From the NCBI RefSeq assembly GCF_023156505.1, contig NZ_JALNMJ010000010.1, forward strand, positions 62,001-126,000: a DNA stretch of 64,000 bases. The letters are read 5' to 3'. Below are positions 40,176-48,398 of the stretch, in pieces. Each line of letters begins with the position of its first letter. Position 1 is the first letter of the stretch. Below the pieces are notes generated by a model, which did no database searches, was not told where the DNA came from, and saw only the letters and a program-made list of their open reading frames with translations. The translations under genes were made by a program, and so were the position numbers. Origin of the DNA: Roseibium sediminicola. GTDB taxonomy: Bacteria; Pseudomonadota; Alphaproteobacteria; Rhizobiales; Stappiaceae.

Positions 40176-43100
40176 CTACATCAACAGGTCCGCATTGCCG
40201 AGCGCAGCCAGCTGGTCGGCGATGCCGCCATTGTCGGTGACGACGGAGTTCCAGGTCGCGGCCGTCAGGTTGGCGATGGACAGATCCTCCGCCTGCAGGC
40301 CTTCCAGCAGGTAGCCGTGACCGCCATTGTTCTCGACGGTGAACAGAAGATCCCCGCCGGTCTCCTCGATCGTAACATCGGAAGCGGACAGGCTGCCGAA
40401 ATGCAGGATATCCTCGGCCGGATTGAAGTTCTGGACCGCGAACACACGCCCCCAGTCCCAGGTGACCTGAACGGTGTCTTCTCCCGAACCCAGCACAATG
40501 TCGTCGTCGGTTGCCGGCGGCACCGCAGGATCATCAGGCGTGACGGGCGTATCGGGTGTGTCCGGCGCCTCCGGATCGGGCGAAACACCGGCGCCTTCCC
40601 TCACCTGAGTGCCGTCCGTCGTTTCGCCCGGAGGGGCCTCCGGGGTCAGGAGAACTTCCCGCGAGACCAGCGAGACATCGTTCTGATCAAAGCCGAAGGG
40701 GGCTTCCAGATTGTCCTCCATGACCTGGTCATGGTGAAATTCCAGATTGCCCGCGATCAGGTCCGCTTTGGAGACGCCGGTGAACAGAAACCCCTGCCCG
40801 CTCGGCAGCGAACTGATCACCATGCCGTCAGGCGTATCCTCGACACTCAGCCGCTCGCGCGTGCCGAAATAGAGGAAACTGATCTTCTGGGTCGAAGGAT
40901 CGAAGCCGTCGACCACCTCAAAGGCACCGTATTCATGAGAGCGGATATAGACCGTGTTTGCGTCGCGCGGACCGACGCCCGTCTCCCAGGAGAGGATGCC
41001 GCCAAGATCCTGGCGCAGATGCTCGTTGCCGACGACGCCGAAATTGTCGATCGAGAGGTCGGAGACCTGCACACCTTGCAGGATCTGCATGTCCGGTCCC
41101 CAGGGATTGTCGATCACCGGTTCGCCGTTGGGCGTCATGGTCAGGATCAATCCGTGCACGGAAGCGTTGCCGAAGTCGATCTGGTCGGTCGCCGGGTTGA
41201 AACCGACAATGTCGTCGGCCCCGAATTCGGCCGCCCAGGTAACCCCGCCGAGATCGCTCGCCTCCGTCGGCACCGGCGGGTTGGAGCCATAGCTGTCATA
41301 GATGACCTCGAAGCCACCTGTGTCGGGCGTAACCACGGCGGCGCCGAGCAGCGTCGCGACCTCGTTCAGAGCGGATTGCTCGGCAACCGTGAAATTGTTC
41401 ATGGAGAGATCCGAGGCGTCGATGCCGACCAACAACGTTTCGCTTGCGATTTCTCCGGTGGCGGTCAGCACCCGGATGGTCAGACCGTCGGACACATCGG
41501 CAATCGTTTCCGGAGTGTTCCCAAATTCCAGCCGCTCGGCGATGACACCGGCTTCCAGGTGCACCATGTCGGTGGCCGGATCGAAGTCCGTGATCACCCG
41601 TGAGGAACTGTCCGGCGTGATCAGGATCATCTGCGGACCGCTGTCCGGCGTATCGGGCACGTCAGGAGTATCCGGTTCATCCGGAGTGCCGCCACCGGCT
41701 CCGACCTGACTCAGGATCTCCTGACCGGTCGCTTCGCTTTGAATGGTGAAATTGGCCGGCGACAGGTCACTCAGCGAGATTCCCGCCAGGGTCAATGTCT
41801 GGTTGTTGGACGCCATGGTGAAGACCGTATCGCCACTGACTTCGGCCACATCGATCGCTTCAGGACTGAACCAGTCGATGAAGATCGTGTCGCTGGCGGG
41901 GTCGAAATCCGTGATCGTCCGGTTGCTGCCCCAGGACCAGGTGATCACCACAGTTGCGGTCGCCGCCGAGACGCCCGCCGTGCCGTTCCAGCTGTCCGGT
42001 GTCGACGGCGACACGTCGGATGTATCCGGGTCGTCAGGTTCATCCGGCGTGTCCGGCTCGTCCGGTGTGTCGGGTTCGTCTGGCGTATCCGGCTCGTCCG
42101 GAACATCGGGTGTGCTGGAACCGTCGCCGACCAGAGCCAGCACCTTGGCCGCCGTACCAATGTCCAGAATGGTGAAATTGGCCTCGCTCAATTCCGAAAG
42201 CCGAACGCCGGCCAGGGTCGTGGTCTGGTTGTTGGAGGGAACGGCGAAAACAACGCCAGCCGCCGTTTCGGTGACCTCCAGATCGGCGGCACCAATCCAG
42301 TCGATGAAGATCGTGTCCGTCGCCAGGTCGAAGTCATGGATGACCTTGTCCTGCCCCCAGGCCCAGGTGATCACCACATCGGCGTCATTCTCGCCGACAC
42401 CGGCGGAACCGTTGCTGTCATCGCCACCCGGGTCACCAGTGCCCGGCGTGCCATCATCGCCTGGCGTACCAAGGCCTTCGTCACCGGTCAGCCGGTCCTC
42501 GAAAAAGGCGATCTGCTCGGTGATCGACGGCGCGTCATAACCGCCGAACTGGTCGATATATTGCAGGATCGACGTGCCGTATTCATCCGTGCTGACAGCG
42601 CCGTTCAAAAGCAATGTCGCCGTGCCCCAGGCACCGCGCAGATGGGCCGCCGCCAGAATGCCCGTCAGGGTCAGCTCGACATTGACCGTCTGGCCGTTCT
42701 GGGTGTAGCTCGCGGTCTGGCCGATGAAATCGTTCAAGGACTTGCCACTGCCGGCCAGCTGCCCTTCCAGAACCTGCAGATTGTAGCCGAAGGCCTCCTG
42801 GATCGCGACGGTCTGCGCCTCCTTGGTCATGAACTCTTCCAGGGAGTCCACGGCGTTCTTGCCGGTCCAGGTGCCTTCCCAGGCATTGGTCGCCGCGCCG
42901 TTGCCATAGAACGTATCGGCGTCGTAATAGCCGAGATCGATCAGCAGTGCCTCGCCGAATTGAAAACCGACAAAGCCGAGCGAGTTCATCGAGCGGTAGG
43001 CCATGGCTTCCCATTCGGTATCGCTCAGATCCGACCAGCTGGAATAGCCCGGGTAATAATCGGTCACCGCCCCGCCGGCCCATTGGTCCAGCTGCCAGTC

Positions 43101-43190
43101 CTGGATGATCCCCTGGTCGTAGCGTTCCCGGTCCCAACCCGATTCAAAGGCCAGCAGTGCCGCCATGAAGTCTTCGAACGTGCCTTCCAT
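40176..43190 (-). CDS. Large acidic protein with six repeated domains
   Basis: A 1004-residue, strongly acidic protein without an N-terminal signal peptide, so if exported it would use a signal-less route such as type I secretion. The N-terminal region (about 1-235) is globular and Trp/Tyr-rich and I do not recognise it. Six copies of a domain of about 70-80 residues follow at roughly 268-342, 412-483, 517-600, 647-717, 743-820 and 903-977. Their pattern is VxITWxWG, then DFDPATDxIxFDW and a closing LsDLSxxNFTI. PDEPDT-type linkers separate several of them. Similar repeats occur, as far as I recall, beside catalytic domains of marine polysaccharide enzymes. The ATG at 43190 has AAGGTGGG upstream. 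Function unknown. Confidence 0.8.
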   Translation of the reverse strand: MEGTFEDFMAALLAFESGWDRERYDQGIIQDWQLDQWAGGAVTDYYPGYSSWSDLSDTEWEAMAYRSMNSLGFVGFQFGEALLIDLGYYDADTFYGNGAATNAWEGTWTGKNAVDSLEEFMTKEAQTVAIQEAFGYNLQVLEGQLAGSGKSLNDFIGQTASYTQNGQTVNVELTLTGILAAAHLRGAWGTATLLLNGAVSTDEYGTSILQYIDQFGGYDAPSITEQIAFFEDRLTGDEGLGTPGDDGTPGTGDPGGDDSNGSAGVGENDADVVITWAWGQDKVIHDFDLATDTIFIDWIGAADLEVTETAAGVVFAVPSNNQTTTLAGVRLSELSEANFTILDIGTAAKVLALVGDGSSTPDVPDEPDTPDEPDTPDEPDTPDEPDDPDTSDVSPSTPDSWNGTAGVSAATATVVITWSWGSNRTITDFDPASDTIFIDWFSPEAIDVAEVSGDTVFTMASNNQTLTLAGISLSDLSPANFTIQSEATGQEILSQVGAGGGTPDEPDTPDVPDTPDSGPQMILITPDSSSRVITDFDPATDMVHLEAGVIAERLEFGNTPETIADVSDGLTIRVLTATGEIASETLLVGIDASDLSMNNFTVAEQSALNEVATLLGAAVVTPDTGGFEVIYDSYGSNPPVPTEASDLGGVTWAAEFGADDIVGFNPATDQIDFGNASVHGLILTMTPNGEPVIDNPWGPDMQILQGVQVSDLSIDNFGVVGNEHLRQDLGGILSWETGVGPRDANTVYIRSHEYGAFEVVDGFDPSTQKISFLYFGTRERLSVEDTPDGMVISSLPSGQGFLFTGVSKADLIAGNLEFHHDQVMEDNLEAPFGFDQNDVSLVSREVLLTPEAPPGETTDGTQVREGAGVSPDPEAPDTPDTPVTPDDPAVPPATDDDIVLGSGEDTVQVTWDWGRVFAVQNFNPAEDILHFGSLSASDVTIEETGGDLLFTVENNGGHGYLLEGLQAEDLSIANLTAATWNSVVTDNGGIADQLAALGNADLLM
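42020..42113. repeat. Tandem 18-bp coding repeats (PDEPDT linker)
   Basis: Four or more near-identical 18-bp units encode PDEPDT in the linker between the first and second repeated domains of the large acidic protein. Copy number in such tracts can vary between strains by slippage. Confidence 0.75.
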
Positions 43191-43341
43191 TTTCAAGTCC
43201 CACCTTGTTTTGATTTGGACTAGAAAAGGCTAGGCAGCCGGAGCGCCCGAAAAATGGACGCTACATTAAAGTTTCAAGGTATTACTGTGGCGGGAAGACC
43301 GATTTCCGCCAGATTTACTTCAAGAAACAATGAAGGACCTA

Positions 43342-43363
43342 TAAAACACACGACTCTGTGTTT
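43342..43363. terminator. Hairpin between araC-like gene and large-protein gene
   Basis: AAAACACA-CGACTC-TGTGTTTT is a perfect 8-bp stem whose A/T-rich foot could terminate on either strand. It lies 25 nt beyond the AraC-family stop and ahead of the large-protein promoter region. Confidence 0.65.
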
Positions 43364-43387
43364 TCTTCCAGAAACTCCGACAGCATT

Positions 43388-44398
43388 TTATCCGAAGGTC
43401 TGTCCACGCAGGGTTTCGCGCGGCGATTCTCCGAAACGCTTCTTGTAGGCGACGGAAAACCGGCCGAAATGTCTGTGACCCGAGGCTTCCGCGATGTCGG
43501 CGATCGACCGGTTGCCATCCCTGACCTGGAGCAGATGCCTTGCATAGGCCAGCCGGAGGTCATGGAGATAGTGGACCGGTCCGCTGCCGAATTCCCGCTT
43601 GAACAGTATCTGCAGGGTGCGCGGGCTGGTCCGCGCATGGGAGCTGATGTCCAGAAGGCTGAGATCGTCCAGAAAGTGCCCGCCGATCAAGTGCAGGGCG
43701 CGCTTGAGCACGGCCGGCGCGGCGACCGGATCCCGCCGCTCCAAAAGCGGCGACGCCGTATTCGCCTGGCTTTCCAGAAGGGCAACAACGAGAGCCTCTT
43801 CCAGGATCCGCTGATGGCCGTCCTGCCCCGCAGCGAAGGCAAGGCCGTCTTGCGCAGCTCCAAAGATCCCCCGCAGCTTGGCAGCCCAGGCCGCGCCTTT
43901 CGGCCCTAAGAGATCAAAATCAGGGGCAAAGCGGACCCGGTCGACCGGCACACCGGCCATGCGCTCGGCGACCTCCCGTAGGAACCCCGTTTCGACTTGA
44001 AGCAGAATCTGCTCGCAACCCGCATGCCAGCGCATTTTTGTATGCCGGTCCGGATTGAGGATGCTAGCCCTGCGTGGGGTCGAGGCCACCGAGCGGCAGC
44101 CATTGCTGACATCGGCTGCGCCCCGGATCGGGATCTGGATCAGGTAAAAATCCGTCAATTCGCCGGGCTCGATGGTCACATCGGCGCCGTAACGGATGTA
44201 GTTGAGCGAGAGATGCTGACCGGCCACCCGGTTCTGGCAGGCGTCGAAGCAATCCTGGATCGATCCGCGATCCAGCCGGTGACTGCAAAAATGCGCGGCC
44301 ACGATCTGGCGAGCTTCGTCGACGTCACGCGTTTCGAAGCAACGGAACCGGTCGAGCGGGGATCTTCGGTCTGCCAGGGTTTCCATGGGGGAAAGCAT
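43388..44398 (-). CDS. AraC-family transcriptional regulator
   Basis: A 336-residue activator-type protein. The N-terminal two thirds resemble the AraC-binding-like (AraC_binding_2) domain. The C-terminal 100 residues hold two helix-turn-helix motifs (LLDISSHARTSPRTLQILFKREFG and SIADIAEASGHRHFGRFSVAYKKRFGESP). It is divergent from the cupin/monooxygenase operon, which it probably controls. The ATG at 44398 with GGGCGG upstream is preferred; a TTG at 44422 and an ATG at 44386 are alternatives. Confidence 0.88.
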   Translation of the reverse strand: MLSPMETLADRRSPLDRFRCFETRDVDEARQIVAAHFCSHRLDRGSIQDCFDACQNRVAGQHLSLNYIRYGADVTIEPGELTDFYLIQIPIRGAADVSNGCRSVASTPRRASILNPDRHTKMRWHAGCEQILLQVETGFLREVAERMAGVPVDRVRFAPDFDLLGPKGAAWAAKLRGIFGAAQDGLAFAAGQDGHQRILEEALVVALLESQANTASPLLERRDPVAAPAVLKRALHLIGGHFLDDLSLLDISSHARTSPRTLQILFKREFGSGPVHYLHDLRLAYARHLLQVRDGNRSIADIAEASGHRHFGRFSVAYKKRFGESPRETLRGQTFG

Positions 44399-44549
44399 GC
44401 CGCCGCCCGGATTGAAGCGCAAGCCGCCGACGATCTCTCAGTGCGGCATTTGACTGCACCCATGCAGGTAATTTCGTTTTCCGGATAAAATTTTCGCGTG
44501 GCCCAAGCCTAGCCTCATGAGGTCATCCGACAAGCATGAGGGGAACAAG

Positions 44550-44996
44550 ATGCACAACGGAGCAGGAATAACCGCAGCCGATGCGGGGCTCGACGCGATC
44601 AGCTGGAACGTGGTCGGCCACACCTACACACCCAAGGTCCTGAGCAACAACGCTTTCATCTGGCACGCCGTGATACCTGCCGAGACCTTCGTGCCGCCGC
44701 ATATCCACCCGACCCAGGACGAATGGATCGTCATGCTGGAGGGAGAGCTGGAAGTGGAAATGGGTGGAGCGGTCCACAAGGCCGGTCCGGGAGACACGGT
44801 GCGCATGCCGATGGGCGAGGCCCACGGCATCTTCAACCGTTCCGGCAAGACCGCGACCTGCGTCTTCGGCGTCGCGCCGACCCGCAAGCTGTTCGAACTC
44901 TTCGGAGCGCTCGACGACATCACCGACCCGGCGGAACTGGTGCGGCTTTCGGCCTTGCATGAAGTCGACTTCCTGCCGCCGCCCGACCAGGCCTGA
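44550..44996 (+). CDS. Cupin-domain protein
   Basis: A 148-residue single-domain cupin. Motif 1 is HAVIPAETFVPPHIHPTQDEWIVMLEGELEVEMGG, with metal-ligand-type histidines and glutamate (HIHPTQDE), and motif 2 is PGDTVRMPMGEAHGIFNRSG. It could be a small-molecule-binding protein, dioxygenase or isomerase; the substrate is unknown. GAGGGG precedes the ATG. It is the first gene of a pair with a flavin monooxygenase, 25 bp apart, opposite an AraC regulator. Confidence 0.86.
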   Translation: MHNGAGITAADAGLDAISWNVVGHTYTPKVLSNNAFIWHAVIPAETFVPPHIHPTQDEWIVMLEGELEVEMGGAVHKAGPGDTVRMPMGEAHGIFNRSGKTATCVFGVAPTRKLFELFGALDDITDPAELVRLSALHEVDFLPPPDQA

Positions 44997-45021
44997 GCGC
45001 GGCGCCAAGAGGAGACTTTTC

Positions 45022-46509
45022 ATGACGAAACGCAAGACTGTCGCCGTAATCGGCGGCGGCGTGAGCGGCCTTGCGGCCGCCAAAGCCTTCGACGAGCGCG
45101 GCCACCGGGTCTTAGGTCTGGAGCGCAGCCACGATTTCGGCGGCGTCTGGGAACTGTCGCGCTCCTATCCGGACGTACAGACCCAGTCGCCGAAGGATCT
45201 CTACCGCTTCACCGATCTCGCCATGCCGGACGACTATCCCGAATGGCCCAAGGGTCCGCAGGTCCATTCCTATCTGCATGCCTATGCGAAAAAGCACAAT
45301 CTGGCGCGGCTGTTCCGGCTGAACACCAATGTTGCATCGATGGACCGCCGCAAGGACGGTCTGGCGGGCTGGACACTGACACTGGAAGCTGCCGGCCGGA
45401 CCTGGACGGAAGATGTCGACTTTGTCGCCATCTGCACCGGGCAGTTTTCCGACAAGAACATCATCCGTCACCCCGGCCAGGAAGAATTCGTGGCCGCTGG
45501 CGGCGAGGTCATGCACAGTTCGGAATACACCGATCCGGAGCTGGCGCGCGGAAAACACGTGGTTGTGCTCGGCGGTTCGAAATCGGCAACGGATCTGGTC
45601 GTCAATGCCTCCAAAAACGGCGCCAAATCCGTGACCATGGTCTACCGCGAACCGGTCTGGCGCGTGCCCTATTTTGTCGGCGGCATCAATTTCAAGCGGC
45701 TCCTTTACATGCGCGCCCAGGAACAGCAGTTCAACGGCTGGGGCGGCAGCGCACTCGGCAAGGCAATCCACACCGCCTTCAAGCCGTTGATCTGGGCAAA
45801 CTTCCGCGGCCTCGAAACCTTGCTGAAGCTCCAGCTCAAATTGAGGAAATGGGACATGGTGCCAGATGTTCCCATCGAGAAGGACGCCTCCTGCTCCCTG
45901 CCGATCGTCACGCCGGGCCTGTTCGAAGGGTTCGAGAGCGGAGCGATCCGGCCGGTGCGCGGCACGTTCGAAGCATATGAATCGGGCCACGTGGTGCTGT
46001 CGACGGGGGAGAAGATCCCTTGTGATCTGGCGGTGTTGGCTGTCGGCTGGAAACTCGGCGTTCCGTATCTTGCCAAGGAATACCGCGACAAACTGATCGA
46101 ATGGGACGGGCAATACAGGGTCTATCGGCTTTCCGTGAACCCGGACCTGCCGGACATGGGCTTTGTCGGCTTCAACTCAAGCTTCTGCACGATCCTGTCG
46201 GCGGAAATGATCGCCAATTGGCTGGTGCGCTATGCCGATGGCCAGCTCGCAAACCAGCCCAGCGCTGAAGAGATGCGGCAGAACATCGACGCCATGCTGC
46301 GCTGGCGCCGCCAGGAACGGCCCGCTGCCAAGGTCTATGGCGGGCTTTGCTCGGCGCCGTTTCATTTCCGGCATTTCGATGAGTTGCTGGCGGACATGGG
46401 GGCAACGAAACGCAAGCGGGCCAATCCGCTGGCGGAGCAGTTCTCCTATCCAAACGCGGACGCCTATGGCGGTTTCCTGAAGAGCACGCCGCAATATGCG
46501 GCGGGCTAA
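45022..46509 (+). CDS. Flavin-containing monooxygenase-like protein
   Basis: A 495-residue FAD/NADPH enzyme of the FMO/Baeyer-Villiger type. The FAD-binding motif is VIGGGVSGLAAAKAF at residues 8-22. The family linker EVMHSSEYTDPELARGKHVVV leads into the second nucleotide fold VLGGSKSATDLV, where the usual GxGxSA motif is GGSKSA. No signal peptide is present. The ribosome-binding site AAGAGGAG lies upstream. It is co-transcribed with the cupin gene and probably oxidises a ketone, amine or sulfide whose identity cannot be read from sequence. Confidence 0.88.
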   Translation: MTKRKTVAVIGGGVSGLAAAKAFDERGHRVLGLERSHDFGGVWELSRSYPDVQTQSPKDLYRFTDLAMPDDYPEWPKGPQVHSYLHAYAKKHNLARLFRLNTNVASMDRRKDGLAGWTLTLEAAGRTWTEDVDFVAICTGQFSDKNIIRHPGQEEFVAAGGEVMHSSEYTDPELARGKHVVVLGGSKSATDLVVNASKNGAKSVTMVYREPVWRVPYFVGGINFKRLLYMRAQEQQFNGWGGSALGKAIHTAFKPLIWANFRGLETLLKLQLKLRKWDMVPDVPIEKDASCSLPIVTPGLFEGFESGAIRPVRGTFEAYESGHVVLSTGEKIPCDLAVLAVGWKLGVPYLAKEYRDKLIEWDGQYRVYRLSVNPDLPDMGFVGFNSSFCTILSAEMIANWLVRYADGQLANQPSAEEMRQNIDAMLRWRRQERPAAKVYGGLCSAPFHFRHFDELLADMGATKRKRANPLAEQFSYPNADAYGGFLKSTPQYAAG

Positions 46510-46525
46510 GGGCGAAGAATAGAGA

Positions 46526-46932
46526 GCCAGCCGGCCTGTAAGCCGGGTTCTGTATGGCCCGTTTTCACGGACGCGACAGCCATTCATCTGGGACGCCTGT
46601 TGCCAGACGCCTCACGCAACCAACCCGGACAGCGGGCCTGGAAACCGGCCTGCCCCGGATCGCTCCGGGTCGTGCTGTCCCTATTCGGTCTTGCTCCCGG
46701 TGGGGTTTACCATGCCGCCGCTGTTGCCAGTTGCGCGGTGGGCTCTTACCCCACCCTTTCACCCTTACCCCGGACAGATCTTGCGATTTGGCCGGGGCGG
46801 TTTGCTTTCTGTGGCACTTTCCCTGAGGTCGCCCTCGCCGGGCGTTACCCGGCACCGTGTTCCCATGGAGCCCGGACTTTCCTCCCCCGCGGCCTTTCGG
46901 CACTTGCGGCAGCGGCTGTCCGGCCGACTGGC
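46526..46932 (-). ncRNA. rnpB: RNase P RNA, type A
   Basis: The catalytic RNA of RNase P, which trims tRNA 5' ends. On the minus strand GCCAGTCGGCC at the 5' end pairs with GGCCGGCTGGC at the 3' end (P1). The universally conserved core GAGGAAAGTCCGGGCTCC occurs near 46870-46890, followed by ACAGAAA (near 46820), and the 3' conserved segment is seen near the end. The ends are set from P1 pairing and may be off by a few bases. Confidence 0.95.
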
Positions 46933-46939
46933 GCCTGCG

Positions 46940-46968
46940 GACTTAAGTGCGTTTGCCGGCAAGGTCAA
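46940..46968 (-). promoter_or_regulatory. rnpB promoter
   Basis: On the minus strand TTGACC (46963-46968), a 17-bp spacer and TAAGTC (46940-46945), ending 7 bp before the predicted RNA 5' end. The spacing and the -35 match are good and the -10 is weak. Confidence 0.7.
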
Positions 46969-47006
46969 GCAACACCAGCGCAGACCCTCGCTGTTTCCAT
47001 TGAAAC

Positions 47007-47738
47007 TCAGGACGCCTTCAGCATCCGATACGCCATGGAAGGCCAGATCCGGTGCAGCGCGAACAGTTTGCCGACCCGGCCAAGACGGATGTCGTCGGCG
47101 CCACGGTCGAGCCCGGCAACGATCCTAACCGCGGCCTCGGCGGCGGAAAGCGTCTTGTCACCGCGCCCGGCGGCCATGCGTGTCAGGATGAGGTCCGGCA
47201 CCACATCCGTCACGGCAATCCCGGTGCCTTCCAGCTGATAGCGCAGCCCCCTGGCAAAATTGGAAAGGCCCGCCTTGGTCGCGCAATAGACCGGAGCCGA
47301 TTGCTTCGGCACCCTGGAAAGGGCCGACGAGATAAAAACCACCCGCGCTGAATGGGCCTGCTTCAGGAGCGGCAGCAGGTCCGCCGTCAGCGCAATCGGT
47401 GTCAGTAGGTTCACCACAACTTCCGTCTCGATCTTCTCGGGCAGGACAATGCCGGCGCCAAAGTCGTGACCAAATTGGACAGCGGCATTGTGGATCATAA
47501 GATCAATGGGCCCGTCCAACTCGTGCAAGGCATCAACGAAGCGCTTGCGACCGGTGGGATCCCCCAGATCAGCACAGACCGGGATCGCCTCAGGATGAAG
47601 CTCCCGGACGTCGTCCAGAGCGGACTGCGTCCGGCCGCAAATCACGACGCGATCACCGCGCTCGCAATAAATCCGGGTGAGTTCCCGTCCAAGGCCGATC
47701 GCCCCGCCGGTGATCACAATGGTTTTCCTGTCTGTCAC
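47007..47738 (-). CDS. Short-chain dehydrogenase/reductase
   Basis: A 243-residue classical SDR. The cofactor motif is TGGAIGLGREL, slightly atypical for TGxxxGxG; catalytic residues are Ser in FISSALS and Tyr-x-x-x-Lys in YCATKAG, and NAA (HNAAVQ) is conserved. The GTG at 47738 is chosen because GGGAGAC precedes it; a TTG seven codons upstream is also open. Substrate unknown. It lies behind the Crp-like regulator on the same strand, with a 14-bp palindrome between them. Confidence 0.87.
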   Translation of the reverse strand: MTDRKTIVITGGAIGLGRELTRIYCERGDRVVICGRTQSALDDVRELHPEAIPVCADLGDPTGRKRFVDALHELDGPIDLMIHNAAVQFGHDFGAGIVLPEKIETEVVVNLLTPIALTADLLPLLKQAHSARVVFISSALSRVPKQSAPVYCATKAGLSNFARGLRYQLEGTGIAVTDVVPDLILTRMAAGRGDKTLSAAEAAVRIVAGLDRGADDIRLGRVGKLFALHRIWPSMAYRMLKAS

Positions 47739-47797
47739 GCCAATTGTCTCCCGTTGCAAGTCGGGGACGGTCTATCTGCGTTGCAGAGGCTTGCGCA

Positions 47798-47811
47798 TTA
47801 ACCCGGGTTAA
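47798..47811. promoter_or_regulatory. 14-bp palindrome TTAACCCGGGTTAA
   Basis: A perfect palindrome that includes the stop codon of the Crp-like gene and lies 60 bp upstream of the SDR start. It could be an operator for the SDR. With a 6-bp spacer it does not fit the CtrA box. Confidence 0.4.
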
Positions 47812-48398
47812 GAACGGCGTGCCCGGATACGGGACAGGGCCACCGGCGTGATGCCGAGATAGGACGCGATGTGATATTGCGGCACCCGCCCCAAAATCTC
47901 CGCGAACTCAGTGAGGAATGCCTCGTAACGCTCGGTGGCGCTTTCCAGAAGAAAGGACGCCTCCCGCCGCTCCTTCTGCAGGGCAAGGCGGATGACAAAG
48001 CCGTTGATCAGCCGTTCCCACGCAATGTCCGACGTCTTCAGGTCGCGGACGAAGGCCATGGGCAACGCGACAAGCTCGGTCTCCTCGAGGGCTTCGGCAA
48101 AAAACGGCGATGGCCGCGCTTCCAGGAAGGACCCGAGGCTGGTGGCAACGTTGCCAGCCGTGACGAAGTTCTTGTTGAACTCCTTGCCCTCCGGCGTCAG
48201 ATAGAAAAAGCGTATCAGGCCGGAGCGGATGAAATACAGCGTCTCCAACACGTCTCCGGCCGAAAACAGGACCGCTCCGGCGCTGAATTGGCGGACCTCC
48301 CCCCGTTCCGCGACCCGGAGCGCCTCGCTTTCCGGAACGCCGCCGGCGTGTTGCAGCCAATCGGCGAATTGAATCAGTACAGTTGGATCTGTTGTCAT
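47808..48398 (-). CDS. Crp/Fnr-family regulator
   Basis: A 196-residue regulator: cyclic-nucleotide-binding-like beta barrel (about 20-120, GEVRQFSAGAVLFSAGDVLETLYFIRSG) followed by a long helix and a C-terminal helix-turn-helix (YHIASYLGITPVALSRIRARRS). No Fnr-type cysteine cluster is seen, and the effector is unknown. The ATG at 48398 overlaps the stop of the MocR-type gene by 4 nt (ATGA), so the two regulators are translationally coupled; a TTG at 48407 is less likely. Confidence 0.86.
   Translation of the reverse strand: MTTDPTVLIQFADWLQHAGGVPESEALRVAERGEVRQFSAGAVLFSAGDVLETLYFIRSGLIRFFYLTPEGKEFNKNFVTAGNVATSLGSFLEARPSPFFAEALEETELVALPMAFVRDLKTSDIAWERLINGFVIRLALQKERREASFLLESATERYEAFLTEFAEILGRVPQYHIASYLGITPVALSRIRARRS

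Noticed and set aside
40176..43190. Considered as an RTX toxin
   Set aside because: No GGxGxDxux nonapeptide repeats are seen; the repeated unit is longer and different.
46600..47238. Plus-strand open frames over the RNase P RNA
   Set aside because: They cover rnpB and the SDR on the other strand and are not coding.
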